A DNA stretch of 64,000 nucleotides. It comes from Clostridiaceae bacterium (GTDB lineage Bacteria > Bacillota > Clostridia > Lachnospirales > Lachnospiraceae). Each line of letters opens with the position of its first letter. Within the stretch, counting starts at the first letter, position 1. Below are positions 54,404 through 63,162 of the stretch, one piece after another. Position numbers and translations under genes: made by a program. The notes beneath the pieces are model-generated. The model did not search any database and was not told where the DNA came from. It worked only from the letters and a program-made list of their open reading frames with translations. The stretch is from positions 353,127 through 417,126 of the forward strand of contig CAJSZV010000001.1 of NCBI GenBank assembly GCA_910574345.1, in the 5' to 3' direction.

Positions 54404-55540
54404 ATGATAAAGATAGGCGAGACGGTACAAAACGCCGTAAAGGATTATGGAAAAGAGGCTTTTTTGAACCACAGGGAAGAGGTTTACAGGGCCATAGAGG
54501 CGGCCTGTTTCTGCGCAGAGTTTCTCCAGAACCAGGAGGACTGGGGCAGCAGGCGGGCGATTCCTGTGAGGAAAGGCGATTCTAAGGAATGGTGGGAGAA
54601 GACGTTTTTAGAGCGCCGCGACTATGATCTGCGGCGAGAGGAACTGTGGAGATTAAGAGGGGAACTGGTAAAGGGGTGTGCAAAGAAAGAGATACCGCTT
54701 AAAAATTTTCTTTGTCAGGGGATTGATCTTATGATAAAGGATTACCGGTATGACGACCCGGAGACCTGGACAGGGCTTATGGAGACACAGATGATGACGG
54801 ATTCCTACAGGGATTACCGGGCTTTTGAGGAGGCAGTCTATTTCCTTGGGCTTTTGGAGATCGGTAAATTTCAGTGGGGAATCAATGATCATGTTTTCCG
54901 GGGAGATTTCCGTGAGGCAGAGTATTTTCTGAAGTGTCTGGCCCATTGGATTCCTGAGGAGGAAGGGGAACGTTACCGGGACTTTTGCATTCGATGCCTG
55001 GGGGACTTGGAGCGGAGCCGAATGGACGCCATAAAAAGGGCTTTGGAGGAGCGGGAGAGAAGGTTAAAGAACATGGAAGAGGAAAAAGGGGGAATCCCGG
55101 TTCTGGAGCTTTTTCATAAGAAAATGGAGGAGATGGCGGAGGAAGAGTTTGGGCAGTTTGTCACGGCTCAGTTTGAAGAGTATGAATATGGGGAATCAGA
55201 AGAATTGAGTCAGGAGGCAGACCTTCAGGCAGGGAAGATTACCAGAATCCGCGGACTGGCGGAGTTGTTTGTCTATGGGGACAGCGGGTTGAAAAAACGG
55301 CTTTTTCAGTATTTATCCGGGGAAGAGCAGATATTGGTCATGGAGCAGTGGATGGCAGATTTCTATCCGTCCAATGGAGAAAAGCTGGCAAGGAGACTTG
55401 CGGATATGCTTTACGCCGTACAGCCGGAGGGAATTTGGGACAGGGACGAAAACGGTATGAGTGAACATGAAAAAATGGTGTATGTTTCTCTGGAAAAAAT
55501 TATGGGAAGAGATATAACAGAAAAATACGGGATGCTATAG
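54404..55540 (+). CDS. FliG-C-like accessory protein (family B)
   Basis: The N-terminal part KDYGKEAFLNHREEVYRAIE is shared with 55579 (YAKEAFEGHREQIFAAMQ). A long charged coiled coil (about 210-280, ALEERERRLKNMEEEKG) leads to GLAELFVYGDSGLKKRLFQY, a FliG-C-like helical segment. AAGGGGTGGG precedes ATG 54404. There is no flagellar context, so the fold appears reused in another assembly. This is inferred from sequence pattern only. Confidence 0.6.
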   Translation: MIKIGETVQNAVKDYGKEAFLNHREEVYRAIEAACFCAEFLQNQEDWGSRRAIPVRKGDSKEWWEKTFLERRDYDLRREELWRLRGELVKGCAKKEIPLKNFLCQGIDLMIKDYRYDDPETWTGLMETQMMTDSYRDYRAFEEAVYFLGLLEIGKFQWGINDHVFRGDFREAEYFLKCLAHWIPEEEGERYRDFCIRCLGDLERSRMDAIKRALEERERRLKNMEEEKGGIPVLELFHKKMEEMAEEEFGQFVTAQFEEYEYGESEELSQEADLQAGKITRIRGLAELFVYGDSGLKKRLFQYLSGEEQILVMEQWMADFYPSNGEKLARRLADMLYAVQPEGIWDRDENGMSEHEKMVYVSLEKIMGRDITEKYGML

Positions 55541-55578
55541 TGCAGGAATAAGGATTAATATTGAAACGGGAGAAAAGA

Positions 55579-56421
55579 ATGGAACAAGCTTTGGAGATTT
55601 TGAAAAGGAAAGGGTTACCATACGCAAAGGAAGCTTTTGAGGGGCACAGAGAGCAGATATTTGCGGCGATGCAGTTCATGTGCTTATGCAGCTTTGTGGC
55701 TAGAGAGAGCGGGCTTTTGGCATTGGATGAGGTGGCAGAGATGTGGGAGGAGGAAAGTTCGGGAGAGGATGGAGGAAATATTGCTCTGGCGGTTTCCATG
55801 GCGAAAGGGGATATGCCCTTAAAGGAGCTGTTGCTTCATATTATACGCAGAATCGTGGATGCCTCGGATTGGGACGAGGTGGAGGAAGAAATTCTGGCGC
55901 AGGCAAAGGAAAAGGGGTGTTCCGGCTATGAGTGGTATGTGGTAATGATTTATCTGTCAGGCGGAAAGAGTATATTGGAAGGAGTGGAGCCGGAGAGACT
56001 GCTTCTTATGTTCCGGGTTCTGGTTCCGGAGCAGTGGCTGGAGGATTATGACAGATATTGTCATGAGTGGACAAAGAAGGAAGCAGAGAAGGAGCGGGCA
56101 GAATGGGAGGAGCGGGCAAAGAAGAGCTTTGAAAAGGAGCGTTCTGTCAAAACGGCTTTTAACCGGATATTCGGAAGAATGGGGCCGGAAAAACTCCGGT
56201 ATGTCATAAGGGAACTGGATTACAAGACTTTGGCGGCGGGGATGGCCTTTGCAGAGGAAGGTGTCAGAAGGCGTTGTCTGGAAAACATGGATGAGAGACA
56301 GCGGGGACTGGTGAAGGAGGAGTGGAGCTGCAATAGAGAGGATACCTATCATTTAGAGGATATTCTTGAGGCTATGGACAGGATGCTGATCCTGGCCGGG
56401 CTTATGGGGGAGGCATGGTAA
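55579..56421 (+). CDS. FliG-C-like accessory protein (family B paralogue)
   Basis: This paralogue of 54404 is shorter. It has the same N-terminal YAKEAFEGHREQIFAAMQFM, a coil (EAEKERAEWEERAKKSFEKE) and the FliG-C-like ELDYKTLAAGMAFAEEGVRR then LENMDERQRGLVKEEW. GGGAG precedes ATG 55579; a TTG at 55561 after AAGGA is a second option. It follows family B member 54404 by 38 bases. Confidence 0.6.
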   Translation: MEQALEILKRKGLPYAKEAFEGHREQIFAAMQFMCLCSFVARESGLLALDEVAEMWEEESSGEDGGNIALAVSMAKGDMPLKELLLHIIRRIVDASDWDEVEEEILAQAKEKGCSGYEWYVVMIYLSGGKSILEGVEPERLLLMFRVLVPEQWLEDYDRYCHEWTKKEAEKERAEWEERAKKSFEKERSVKTAFNRIFGRMGPEKLRYVIRELDYKTLAAGMAFAEEGVRRRCLENMDERQRGLVKEEWSCNREDTYHLEDILEAMDRMLILAGLMGEAW

Positions 56422-56565
56422 GGGGGCAGAGGAGGGGGCCAATACGGGAGAATATTTGACCCGTCATACCATTGACGCGGTACATAGATAAGGTGTGATA
56501 TACTGCCACTATCAAAGACGCACATTGACAACTAATAGGTATTTTTATTATCTGGGAGGTAATGA

Positions 56566-57174
56566 ATGAACTACTTATGTCTGGCAGTGAAGAGGGAAGT
56601 GGCAGGAAGTGAAAGAGGAACCAAAGAACAGGCTCAAGTATATTTTCGGGAGAGATTCGGGGAATGGGTGAAGGAGAGACTGGAAGAGGAAAAGAAGAAG
56701 CTGGAGGGCCGGATTCGGTATTATGACCGGAGGGAGGAAAAGCATCATGGAGAGCCGGAGATAAAAGCGGAATGCTTCAGACGCAGGGAAGCGGCCTGGG
56801 AGGAACTGAAACGCATGGAAAGTCAGATGGGAGAGGGACAGGAAGGGCTCCGGGTATGGAATTACGAGGAAAAAGGGGAGTTTCGCTTTGAAATCCTGGA
56901 TCAATTCAGCACAGAGGGTTTTGTTTTGATGCTTCACATGGCAAAGGTATGCCGGACAGGCAGCGATTTTCAGGTTGTGGAGGAGACCTGGTCTTATAGG
57001 GTATGGAGAGAAGCCGGGGATAAGGGAATTATGGAGGTGAGAGGCAGACTGCCGGAGAAAATGGGGGAGGGATGTCTTTCTCTGGATATTCGCCGGGAGA
57101 ATCAGGAAACCATAGATCAGTTCAGGAAAAAGATAAAAAGGATGGGGGCGGAAGCCAGGAGAAAATTTTTATGA
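56566..57174 (+). CDS. Hypothetical coiled-coil protein
   Basis: The 202-residue protein is rich in Glu, Lys and Arg. RLEEEKKKLEGRIRYYDRRE forms a long helix; a beta-rich centre reads FRFEILDQFSTEGFVLMLHM. GGGAGG precedes the ATG. The 3' end overlaps the winged-helix gene by four bases (ATGA), so they are coupled. I do not recognise a family. Confidence 0.58.
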   Translation: MNYLCLAVKREVAGSERGTKEQAQVYFRERFGEWVKERLEEEKKKLEGRIRYYDRREEKHHGEPEIKAECFRRREAAWEELKRMESQMGEGQEGLRVWNYEEKGEFRFEILDQFSTEGFVLMLHMAKVCRTGSDFQVVEETWSYRVWREAGDKGIMEVRGRLPEKMGEGCLSLDIRRENQETIDQFRKKIKRMGAEARRKFL

Positions 57175-57743
57175 AGGAAAAGGAGACCATGCCGCGGCTG
57201 GAACGCCAGCTGCGGCTTTATGAAGTGATATGCAGGTATGACATTGCCCAGTTTTCCAATATCTGTGAGGTATTTCCCTACAATAAGCGCCTTCTGCAGC
57301 GTGATCTGGCGGATCTGAGGGAGGCGGGCCTGGTCAGTGTGAAATATTCCAGAAAGGGGAAGGGGTATTTTATCACAGAGATACCGGAATTCAATGAGAA
57401 GGCGGCGCCCTGCAAAAAGGCTCATTTGAAAAGGCTGAACCGCCTGGGAAGACTGATGACCGGGCTGGAGAACGAGGATATCCCTCTGTGGGAAAAGAAG
57501 GACAATGAGGCGGATGGGGACGTAAGGGAGTATTTTACGGCAAAGGATTCCTACAACCGGATGTTTCCCGGCCTGTCGGAGCGGACGAGGCAGAGGGATT
57601 TTGAAGTGCTGCGCAATATGGGATATCAGGTTTTCTATGACCCTGTTGACCATTGCTTTTCCTGGGATGAGGACAGCTTTGTCCTGGTGTGCAGGCCTTT
57701 GAGGGAGGAAATTGATGATGATTTTGTAGACGGGACCTGGTGA
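57171..57743 (+). CDS. Winged-helix DNA-binding protein
   Basis: The N-terminus has a winged-helix pattern (FSNICEVFPYNKRLLQRDLA then DLREAGLVSVKYSRKGKGYF). A second HTH-like part is in FPGLSERTRQRDFEVLRNMG. It resembles the DeoR/WYL-type HTH without the WYL ligand domain. ATG 57171 follows AGGAG and overlaps the preceding gene. It may regulate the accessory operon. Confidence 0.65.
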   Translation: MKEKETMPRLERQLRLYEVICRYDIAQFSNICEVFPYNKRLLQRDLADLREAGLVSVKYSRKGKGYFITEIPEFNEKAAPCKKAHLKRLNRLGRLMTGLENEDIPLWEKKDNEADGDVREYFTAKDSYNRMFPGLSERTRQRDFEVLRNMGYQVFYDPVDHCFSWDEDSFVLVCRPLREEIDDDFVDGTW

Positions 57744-57866
57744 GAAATTTCATGGTTACGTTCACAGGGAGCCTGCAGACAGCAAGTGCGTTCAGGGTTT
57801 TACTGTGTCTGAAGCTGTAAAATGGTTTTTTGCATGGGAACACATTTCAGGAGACAGGAGGTATGG

Positions 57867-59099
57867 ATGGGAACAAAAGTTAAGGTGCTTAGGGGAGACA
57901 AGATCGGCGGGTGTGTGGTCCTTGTCTCCACAAGTCAGACGAAAATCTGTATTGACTTTGGGGAAAATCTCCCTGGGCAGGAAGGGGAGAAGGAAATAAG
58001 GGCGGAATTTTCCTGGGATGAGGAGAAGGTGGACGCCGTATTTTTTACCCATTACCATGGGGATCATATGGGCAGATTTATGGAGATTCCCGCCCATATT
58101 CCCCTCTATATGGGCAGGGTCTCAAGGCAGGTGCTGATCAATATCAACCGGGCACTGCACAAAGAGGCACAGTTGGCAGTGCTTCTGGATGAGGACAGAG
58201 TGAGATGCCTGAAAGCGGATTGTCCCATAGAAGTGGGAGATATCCGGGTGACCCCCTATCTGGTGGATCATTCGGCCTATGACGCCTATATGTTTCTGAT
58301 TGAGACGCCGGACAAGACCATTCTCCATACAGGAGATTATCGGAATCACGGGTATCGGGGGAAGGCATTGTTTGGGGTGATCGAGAAGTATATTGTCCGT
58401 CATGGGAAACGTCCTGTTGATATTCTGATTACAGAAGGAACCATGATGAGCAGGGCGGGGGAAAAGGCCTATTCCGAGGCCGAACTTTATAAAGAAGCGA
58501 AAGAATTGTTTAAAGACCACCGACATGTATTTTTGATCTGTTCTTCCACCAATCTGGACTCCCTGGCTTCTTTTTATCATGCGGGCACCTTTTACGGCAT
58601 GGGAATGTACGGGAATTCTTATGTGTATTCCCAGCTTAAGACTTTCCGCGAGACAGCCGGGAGGGCAGCCCCTCTTTATGATTTTAAATATGCCTATGAA
58701 GTGCGGTTTGACTTTGTTCTGCCGGGAGTGGGGATGACCCAGGAGGAGTGGATGAGAAAGAACGGCTTTGTGACCGTGATTAAGGGGGAGCCGGGGTATG
58801 AGAAATGGATTAGACGGTTTGCGGATCTAAAGCCTGTTGTAATCTACTCCATGTGGGAGGGATATGTGAATCCGGCCCAGAAAGCATATGACAAAGAGCT
58901 TCATGAGTTTGTCCGCAGATATCACGCTGTTCTTATGCACACCAGCGGGCATGCCCCGGCAGGGGTGATTGAAGAGGTGATTAACCGGGTTTCGCCCAGG
59001 GAGGCCATTATCCCCATCCACACGGAGAACCGGGAGGGGTTTTGGAAGCTGAATATTAGGGAGGAGCTGAAGGGGAGGATCCAGCTGTCTTATGAATAA
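57867..59099 (+). CDS. MBL-fold metallo-hydrolase (RNase J-like)
   Basis: The metal motif THYHGDH is at residues 61-67; further ligands are in LVDHSAYDAYMFLI and LHTGDYR, and HTSGHAPAGVIEEVINRVSP is the beta-CASP/RNase J-like end. Relatives act on RNA. The protein lacks the usual RNase J C-terminal domain. AGGAGG precedes ATG 57867. It closes the accessory cluster. A degraded fragment of its 3' end is present at 60996. Confidence 0.82.
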   Translation: MGTKVKVLRGDKIGGCVVLVSTSQTKICIDFGENLPGQEGEKEIRAEFSWDEEKVDAVFFTHYHGDHMGRFMEIPAHIPLYMGRVSRQVLININRALHKEAQLAVLLDEDRVRCLKADCPIEVGDIRVTPYLVDHSAYDAYMFLIETPDKTILHTGDYRNHGYRGKALFGVIEKYIVRHGKRPVDILITEGTMMSRAGEKAYSEAELYKEAKELFKDHRHVFLICSSTNLDSLASFYHAGTFYGMGMYGNSYVYSQLKTFRETAGRAAPLYDFKYAYEVRFDFVLPGVGMTQEEWMRKNGFVTVIKGEPGYEKWIRRFADLKPVVIYSMWEGYVNPAQKAYDKELHEFVRRYHAVLMHTSGHAPAGVIEEVINRVSPREAIIPIHTENREGFWKLNIREELKGRIQLSYE

Positions 59100-59116
59100 A
59101 AATGGTTTTTTTGACA

Positions 59117-59145
59117 TTGAACTGATTCTTAGGACCTGTTATACT
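59117..59145 (+). promoter_or_regulatory. Promoter of HipA-like gene
   Basis: TTGAAC and TATACT are separated by 17 bases, 53 bases before the HipA-like start. Confidence 0.6.
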
Positions 59146-59198
59146 ATGAAAGAAAGTGCGGATATTAAGGGTTCCTAAGGAAAGGGGAAGGTAAGGGA

Positions 59199-60284
59199 AT
59201 GCCGGAGAGAAACGTGTATGAAATTATGCATATGGACAGAAGAGTTGCAAGGATCACTGCTTCTGGACGGTGCAGGATATATTATAAGTCGTTTATGCCG
59301 TATAATTTATATTTGGAAGAATCCGAAGATATTGATACGCTGGTTAACAATATCACGAATTTCAATTATTGGTGCGCGGCACGGGTTCTCACTTTAGACA
59401 GAAAGTATGCAAAAGAAATACTAAATAGTATAGGAATGCGGCAGGCAGTTACCGACAGGGAGAGAGCGCAAATTGCCCTGACATATAGATGTGCTTCGCT
59501 GACAGATGTTTTTTGGGTAAAATTACAGAAAGAAAAAGTTTTATTCAGAAACGTTAATTTGTATGAAAATCATTTGGAAAATACCTTTATTGATATTGCA
59601 TTGAGAGGGAAACAATATACAGTGCAAAATGAAAGCCTGGCAAGGGACTTGTCAACCAATGGATGCTTTCCTAAAGCCTGGCAGAGAATTAACAATGGGT
59701 TCAGACTGCTGAAGGGCGGAGATTCAGAGACGGTAGAAAGAGAATTGCTTGCCAGTCAAATATGCAGATGTTTTGATGTTTCGCAGGTATTATATGAAAG
59801 GGCTTATTTTGACGGGGAAAAAGTCAGCGCCAGCAGTAATATTACATCAAAAGAGTATTCCATTGTTTCAATGGAAGCATTTGAACTATATGCACGGAAC
59901 CATGAGAGAGAAACAAAAAAATATATTTTGTCTTTAGACAGTCATAATTATTACATGATGAATATTGTTGATTATCTTGTTGGAAATACGGACAGGCATT
60001 GGGGAAACTGGGGGGTATTGGTCTGCAATACCCATAATAAACCCGTAAGGCTCCATGACCTAATGGATTTCAATCAGGCGTTTCATTCTTATGATCATAT
60101 GGAGGGTGCCAATTGCCAGACTATGTTTGGCGAGCAGATGAGTCAGAAAGAGGCGGCGGTTAAGTCCGTTGAAAAGATCGGGTTAAACCAACTCAAAGAG
60201 GTAAAGAAAGAGTGTTTTGACGAGTTACCCCAGTTTTATCCCATGTTCTGCAAAAGGCTGGAATTATTAAAATCCATAAAATGA
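59199..60284 (+). CDS. HipA-fold serine/threonine kinase-like protein
   Basis: The catalytic loop NTDRHWGN (263-270) and the metal-binding DLMDFN (287-292) match the HipA kinase family. The N-terminal half is not similar to E. coli HipA. HipA phosphorylates glutamyl-tRNA synthetase and causes persistence; the target here is unknown. No HipB-type antitoxin gene precedes it. The gene is visibly AT-richer than its left neighbours, as is the following gene. Confidence 0.7.
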   Translation: MPERNVYEIMHMDRRVARITASGRCRIYYKSFMPYNLYLEESEDIDTLVNNITNFNYWCAARVLTLDRKYAKEILNSIGMRQAVTDRERAQIALTYRCASLTDVFWVKLQKEKVLFRNVNLYENHLENTFIDIALRGKQYTVQNESLARDLSTNGCFPKAWQRINNGFRLLKGGDSETVERELLASQICRCFDVSQVLYERAYFDGEKVSASSNITSKEYSIVSMEAFELYARNHERETKKYILSLDSHNYYMMNIVDYLVGNTDRHWGNWGVLVCNTHNKPVRLHDLMDFNQAFHSYDHMEGANCQTMFGEQMSQKEAAVKSVEKIGLNQLKEVKKECFDELPQFYPMFCKRLELLKSIK

Positions 60285-60321
60285 AAAATATACAGTCGGT
60301 ATTTGGAAGGTGAGATAATAT

Positions 60322-60954
60322 ATGAAAATCGGAGTGATTCAAGCGACTTCCCAAGCGAAGAAAAATAAATTGTTATACCATTGTACTGCAAACGCAGTAA
60401 AAAAACATGGGTATGAAGTGATTAATTTTGGCTGCTATGAGGATGAATCCTGCTATTTTTCATACATAGAGATTGCAGTGATGATTAGTATGCTTTTGTC
60501 AAGCAAATCAATTGATTTTGTTGTGACAGGATGTTCTTCGGGACAAGGAATGATGATTGCCTGTAACAGTCTTCCTGATGTGATTTGTGGATATGTGGAA
60601 AATCCACAAGATGCATTTTTGTTTGGAAGAATCAATGACGGAAATTCTGTGTCTATTCCTTTGGGATTGAATTTTGGCTGGGCTGGAGAAATCAATTTAC
60701 AGTATACCTTAGAAAAATTATTTGAGGATGAATTTGGTATTGGTTATCCTCCAGAAGATGCGGATAGAAAAAAACAAGATACCCTGCTCTTAAAGAAAAT
60801 CAATGCATTGACAAAGCGAAACGCAATCAATGTATTTGAACAACTTGATAAAGCATTGATACAAAAAGTGCTTAAAAAACATAATGTGATTGAATATATA
60901 TTGAAACATGGCAGGGAAAAAGAAGTCTTAGAATTCATTCGGAGTAAAAGATAA
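60322..60954 (+). CDS. RpiB/LacA/LacB-family sugar-phosphate isomerase-like protein
   Basis: The fold signature KIGVIQATSQAKKNKLLYHC is followed by FVVTGCSSGQGMMIACNSLP, the RpiB active-site loop with its Cys, and PDVICGYVENP. At 210 residues it is longer than RpiB (about 150), with a helical C-terminal part. GGAAGGTGAG precedes the ATG. It lies 37 bases after the HipA-like gene and probably shares its transcript. Confidence 0.8.
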   Translation: MKIGVIQATSQAKKNKLLYHCTANAVKKHGYEVINFGCYEDESCYFSYIEIAVMISMLLSSKSIDFVVTGCSSGQGMMIACNSLPDVICGYVENPQDAFLFGRINDGNSVSIPLGLNFGWAGEINLQYTLEKLFEDEFGIGYPPEDADRKKQDTLLLKKINALTKRNAINVFEQLDKALIQKVLKKHNVIEYILKHGREKEVLEFIRSKR

Positions 60955-60995
60955 ATTCTAGTTTAAAAAGCCAATTTTCAAACATATGACAAATA

Positions 60996-61060
60996 GCTTC
61001 ATGATTTTGTCCGGCGATATGACGCTATCCCCATTCACACGGAGAACCGGGAAGGATTTT
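60996..61060 (+). pseudogene. Relic of the MBL gene 3' end
   Basis: CTTCATGATTTTGTCCG matches 58899 onward of the MBL gene, then jumps about 80 bases to the equivalent of CCCATCCACACGGAGAACCG near 59011. It is a decayed second copy with an internal deletion. Confidence 0.7.
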
Positions 61061-61072
61061 TAAACTACCCCC

Positions 61073-61101
61073 TTGCAGAATCTTTCGTTCTGTGGTATGC
61101 T
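61073..61101 (+). promoter_or_regulatory. Promoter of the ABC-F leader
   Basis: TTGCAG and TATGCT are separated by 17 bases, 31 bases before the short upstream ORF. Confidence 0.6.
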
Positions 61102-61132
61102 GTGAGACAGACGAGAAGAAAGAGGTGAAAAG

Positions 61133-61144
61133 ATGAGGAGATAA
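61133..61144 (+). CDS. Three-codon leader ORF (Met-Arg-Arg)
   Basis: AAGAGGTGAAAAG leads to ATG-AGG-AGA-TAA. Arg-rich short leaders are known to stall antibiotic-bound ribosomes. Here the ORF forms the base of the following hairpin, so its translation would affect folding. Role is inferred. Confidence 0.5.
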   Translation: MRR

Positions 61145-61241
61145 TCGACTTTTGAGACATGAGACTGTAAGGTACAGTAGGATACGTCCTGCTGCTTTTC
61201 ATGTTGCCAAAAGTGGATTGATTCTCATATCCTCTTTTTTT
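61144..61241 (+). terminator. Attenuator hairpin in the ABC-F leader
   Basis: ATCGACTTTTGAGACATG (61144-61161) pairs with CATGTTGCCAAAAGTGGAT (61200-61218) with small internal loops. Inside is CAGTAGGA-TACG-TCCTGCTG (61175-61194). The stem base can extend from GAGG of the leader ORF to CCTC at 61231, directly before TTTTTTT. The layout fits a terminator that is relieved when a ribosome stalls on the leader. Confidence 0.65.
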
Positions 61242-61325
61242 GTTGTGTATTTTTAAGACACGTGTTGAGGAAGAGTAATCCCGAAGATCCCTTTGGCAGC
61301 CAAAGTTAGATTGGAGGGATGTGTT

Positions 61326-62843
61326 ATGGCACAGATTCATGTTGCGGATCTTACCTTCGGATATGAAGGAAGCTTTGATACTGTTTTTGAACATGTTTCA
61401 TTTTCTGTGGATACGGACTGGAGGCTTGGGTTTATCGGCCGGAACGGAAAAGGAAAGACCACGTTTTTGAACCTTTTGCTGGGGAAGTATGCCTACAGCG
61501 GCACTATCACGACATCGGTGCCCTTTGACTATTTTCCCTATCCTGTCAGGGAAGATCAGAGGAAGCAGTGCGCTTCGGAGTTTTTGGAGAAATTGAAGCC
61601 CGGATGCGAGGAGTGGAGGGTGGTCTGTGAGCTTGACAAACTTCGAGGTTTACCCGATCTCTTATACCGTCCTTTTGACACCTTAAGCCACGGGGAGAGG
61701 ACCAAGGTGCTTTTGGCCCTTTTATGCTCCGGGGAACATGATTTTCTTCTCATTGACGAGCCGACCAATCATCTGGACCAGGGCTCCAGACAGGCGGTGA
61801 AGGAGTATTTAAAGAGCAAAAAAGGATTTATCCTTACCTCCCACGACCGGGATCTGTTAGACGGCTGTATTGACCATGTGCTGGTGTTAAACCGGCAGTC
61901 CATTGAGGTGCAGAGAGGGAATTTTACCAGCTGGTGGGAGAACAAGGAGCGCCGGGATCATTTTGAAAAGGCGGAAAATGAAAAGCATCTGCGCCAGATC
62001 GCTTCTCTAAAGAAGGCGGCGGACAAAAGCGGAAGATGGGCCCAGAAAAACGAGAATACCAAGATTGGTTTTGATCCCGTGAAGGAGCCGGACCGGCCCT
62101 TCAGGGCCTACATCGGAGCCAAGACCAAGAAGCTGGAGAAGCGGGTCAAGGAGTATGAGCGGAAGATCGAGCGGGAGATTGAGGCGAAGAAGGAGCTGCT
62201 TCGTGACATTGAGGAGCCGGTTTCCCTAAGGCTTAATCCTCTGCTGTACCACAAGGAGCGCCTGATATCCATGAGCAATCTGTCTTTGGGATATGAGGGG
62301 GGAGGCGAAGTCCTGACGGGGTTTTCCTTTGAACTAAAGAGGGGGGAGAGGGTGTTCCTTCATGGGGAAAACGGCTGCGGAAAGTCTACCCTCATAAAAG
62401 CAATTCTGGCATCAGGGGGCAAAAGCGAGAATGAGAGCCTGAGAGTTTTGTCAGGGGAAGTGAAGGTGGGTTCGGAACTTAAGATCTCCTATGTGAACCA
62501 GGATACGGGCTTTCTAAAAGGAGGCATCAAAGAGTTTGCCAGAAAGCAGGGGTTGGATGAAAGCCTTCTTGGCGCCCTCCTTCGGCAACTGGATATAGAA
62601 CGTGTTCAATTTTCCAAGAATATGGAGGAGTTTTCCGAGGGGCAGAAGAAAAAGGTGCTCATTGCCGCGAGCCTTATGACGCCGGCCCACCTTTATATCT
62701 GGGATGAGCCCTTAAACTATATTGATGTGTTTTCCAGAATGCAGATCGAGGAGCTTCTCCTTTCCTATAAGCCTGCTATGATTCTGGTGGATCATGATAT
62801 CCGGTTTCAGGAGAAGGTTGCCACCAGGGTGGTGGAGCTATAG
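61326..62843 (+). CDS. Lsa-type ABC-F ribosomal protection protein
   Basis: Two ABC ATPase domains without membrane parts are present: Walker A GRNGKGKTT (38-46) and ENGCGKST, signatures LSHGERTK and FSEGQKKK, Walker B FLLIDEPTNHLD and LYIWDEPLNYID. The inter-domain linker (about 180-320) is long and charged. This is the arrangement of Lsa-type proteins that displace lincosamides, streptogramin A and pleuromutilins from ribosomes. GGAGGG precedes ATG 61326. Expression is probably controlled by the attenuator leader. Drug specificity cannot be read from sequence alone. Confidence 0.88.
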   Translation: MAQIHVADLTFGYEGSFDTVFEHVSFSVDTDWRLGFIGRNGKGKTTFLNLLLGKYAYSGTITTSVPFDYFPYPVREDQRKQCASEFLEKLKPGCEEWRVVCELDKLRGLPDLLYRPFDTLSHGERTKVLLALLCSGEHDFLLIDEPTNHLDQGSRQAVKEYLKSKKGFILTSHDRDLLDGCIDHVLVLNRQSIEVQRGNFTSWWENKERRDHFEKAENEKHLRQIASLKKAADKSGRWAQKNENTKIGFDPVKEPDRPFRAYIGAKTKKLEKRVKEYERKIEREIEAKKELLRDIEEPVSLRLNPLLYHKERLISMSNLSLGYEGGGEVLTGFSFELKRGERVFLHGENGCGKSTLIKAILASGGKSENESLRVLSGEVKVGSELKISYVNQDTGFLKGGIKEFARKQGLDESLLGALLRQLDIERVQFSKNMEEFSEGQKKKVLIAASLMTPAHLYIWDEPLNYIDVFSRMQIEELLLSYKPAMILVDHDIRFQEKVATRVVEL

Positions 62844-62938
62844 GCAATAATAAAATGTATAAGCCTATGGCAAACTACCGATATATATGATATACTGGAC
62901 TTGACATAAATCATGCCGCATAACCAGGAGGTGATCAA

Positions 62939-63127
62939 ATGCCAAGCGCTGCAGATATCATAAAAGATTATGTGACAGAGTTTTCAAGATTACAGGATTG
63001 GATGATACCAGTAAAAGAAACCAATCCTGACACATATGATTCTATGCACAAAAGGTATATTGAGTTAAAAGTTACTTTATCAGCTTTGGGCGTGAATCTT
63101 ACGGAGCTGGATAGAATTAAACAGTAG
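62939..63127 (+). CDS. Small conserved helical protein
   Basis: The 62-residue protein is helical (SAADIIKDYVTEFSRLQDWM). CAGGAGGTGATC precedes the ATG, a very strong ribosome site. Such small proteins recur in Lachnospiraceae; function is unknown. Confidence 0.65.
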   Translation: MPSAADIIKDYVTEFSRLQDWMIPVKETNPDTYDSMHKRYIELKVTLSALGVNLTELDRIKQ

Positions 63128-63162
63128 AACTTCAAAGGGTGAATTAAGGAGGCGGTTGACCC

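Noticed and set aside
47442-56421. Flagellar motor locus
   Set aside because: Only FliG-C-like segments are seen; no other flagellar or chemotaxis gene is present in the window.
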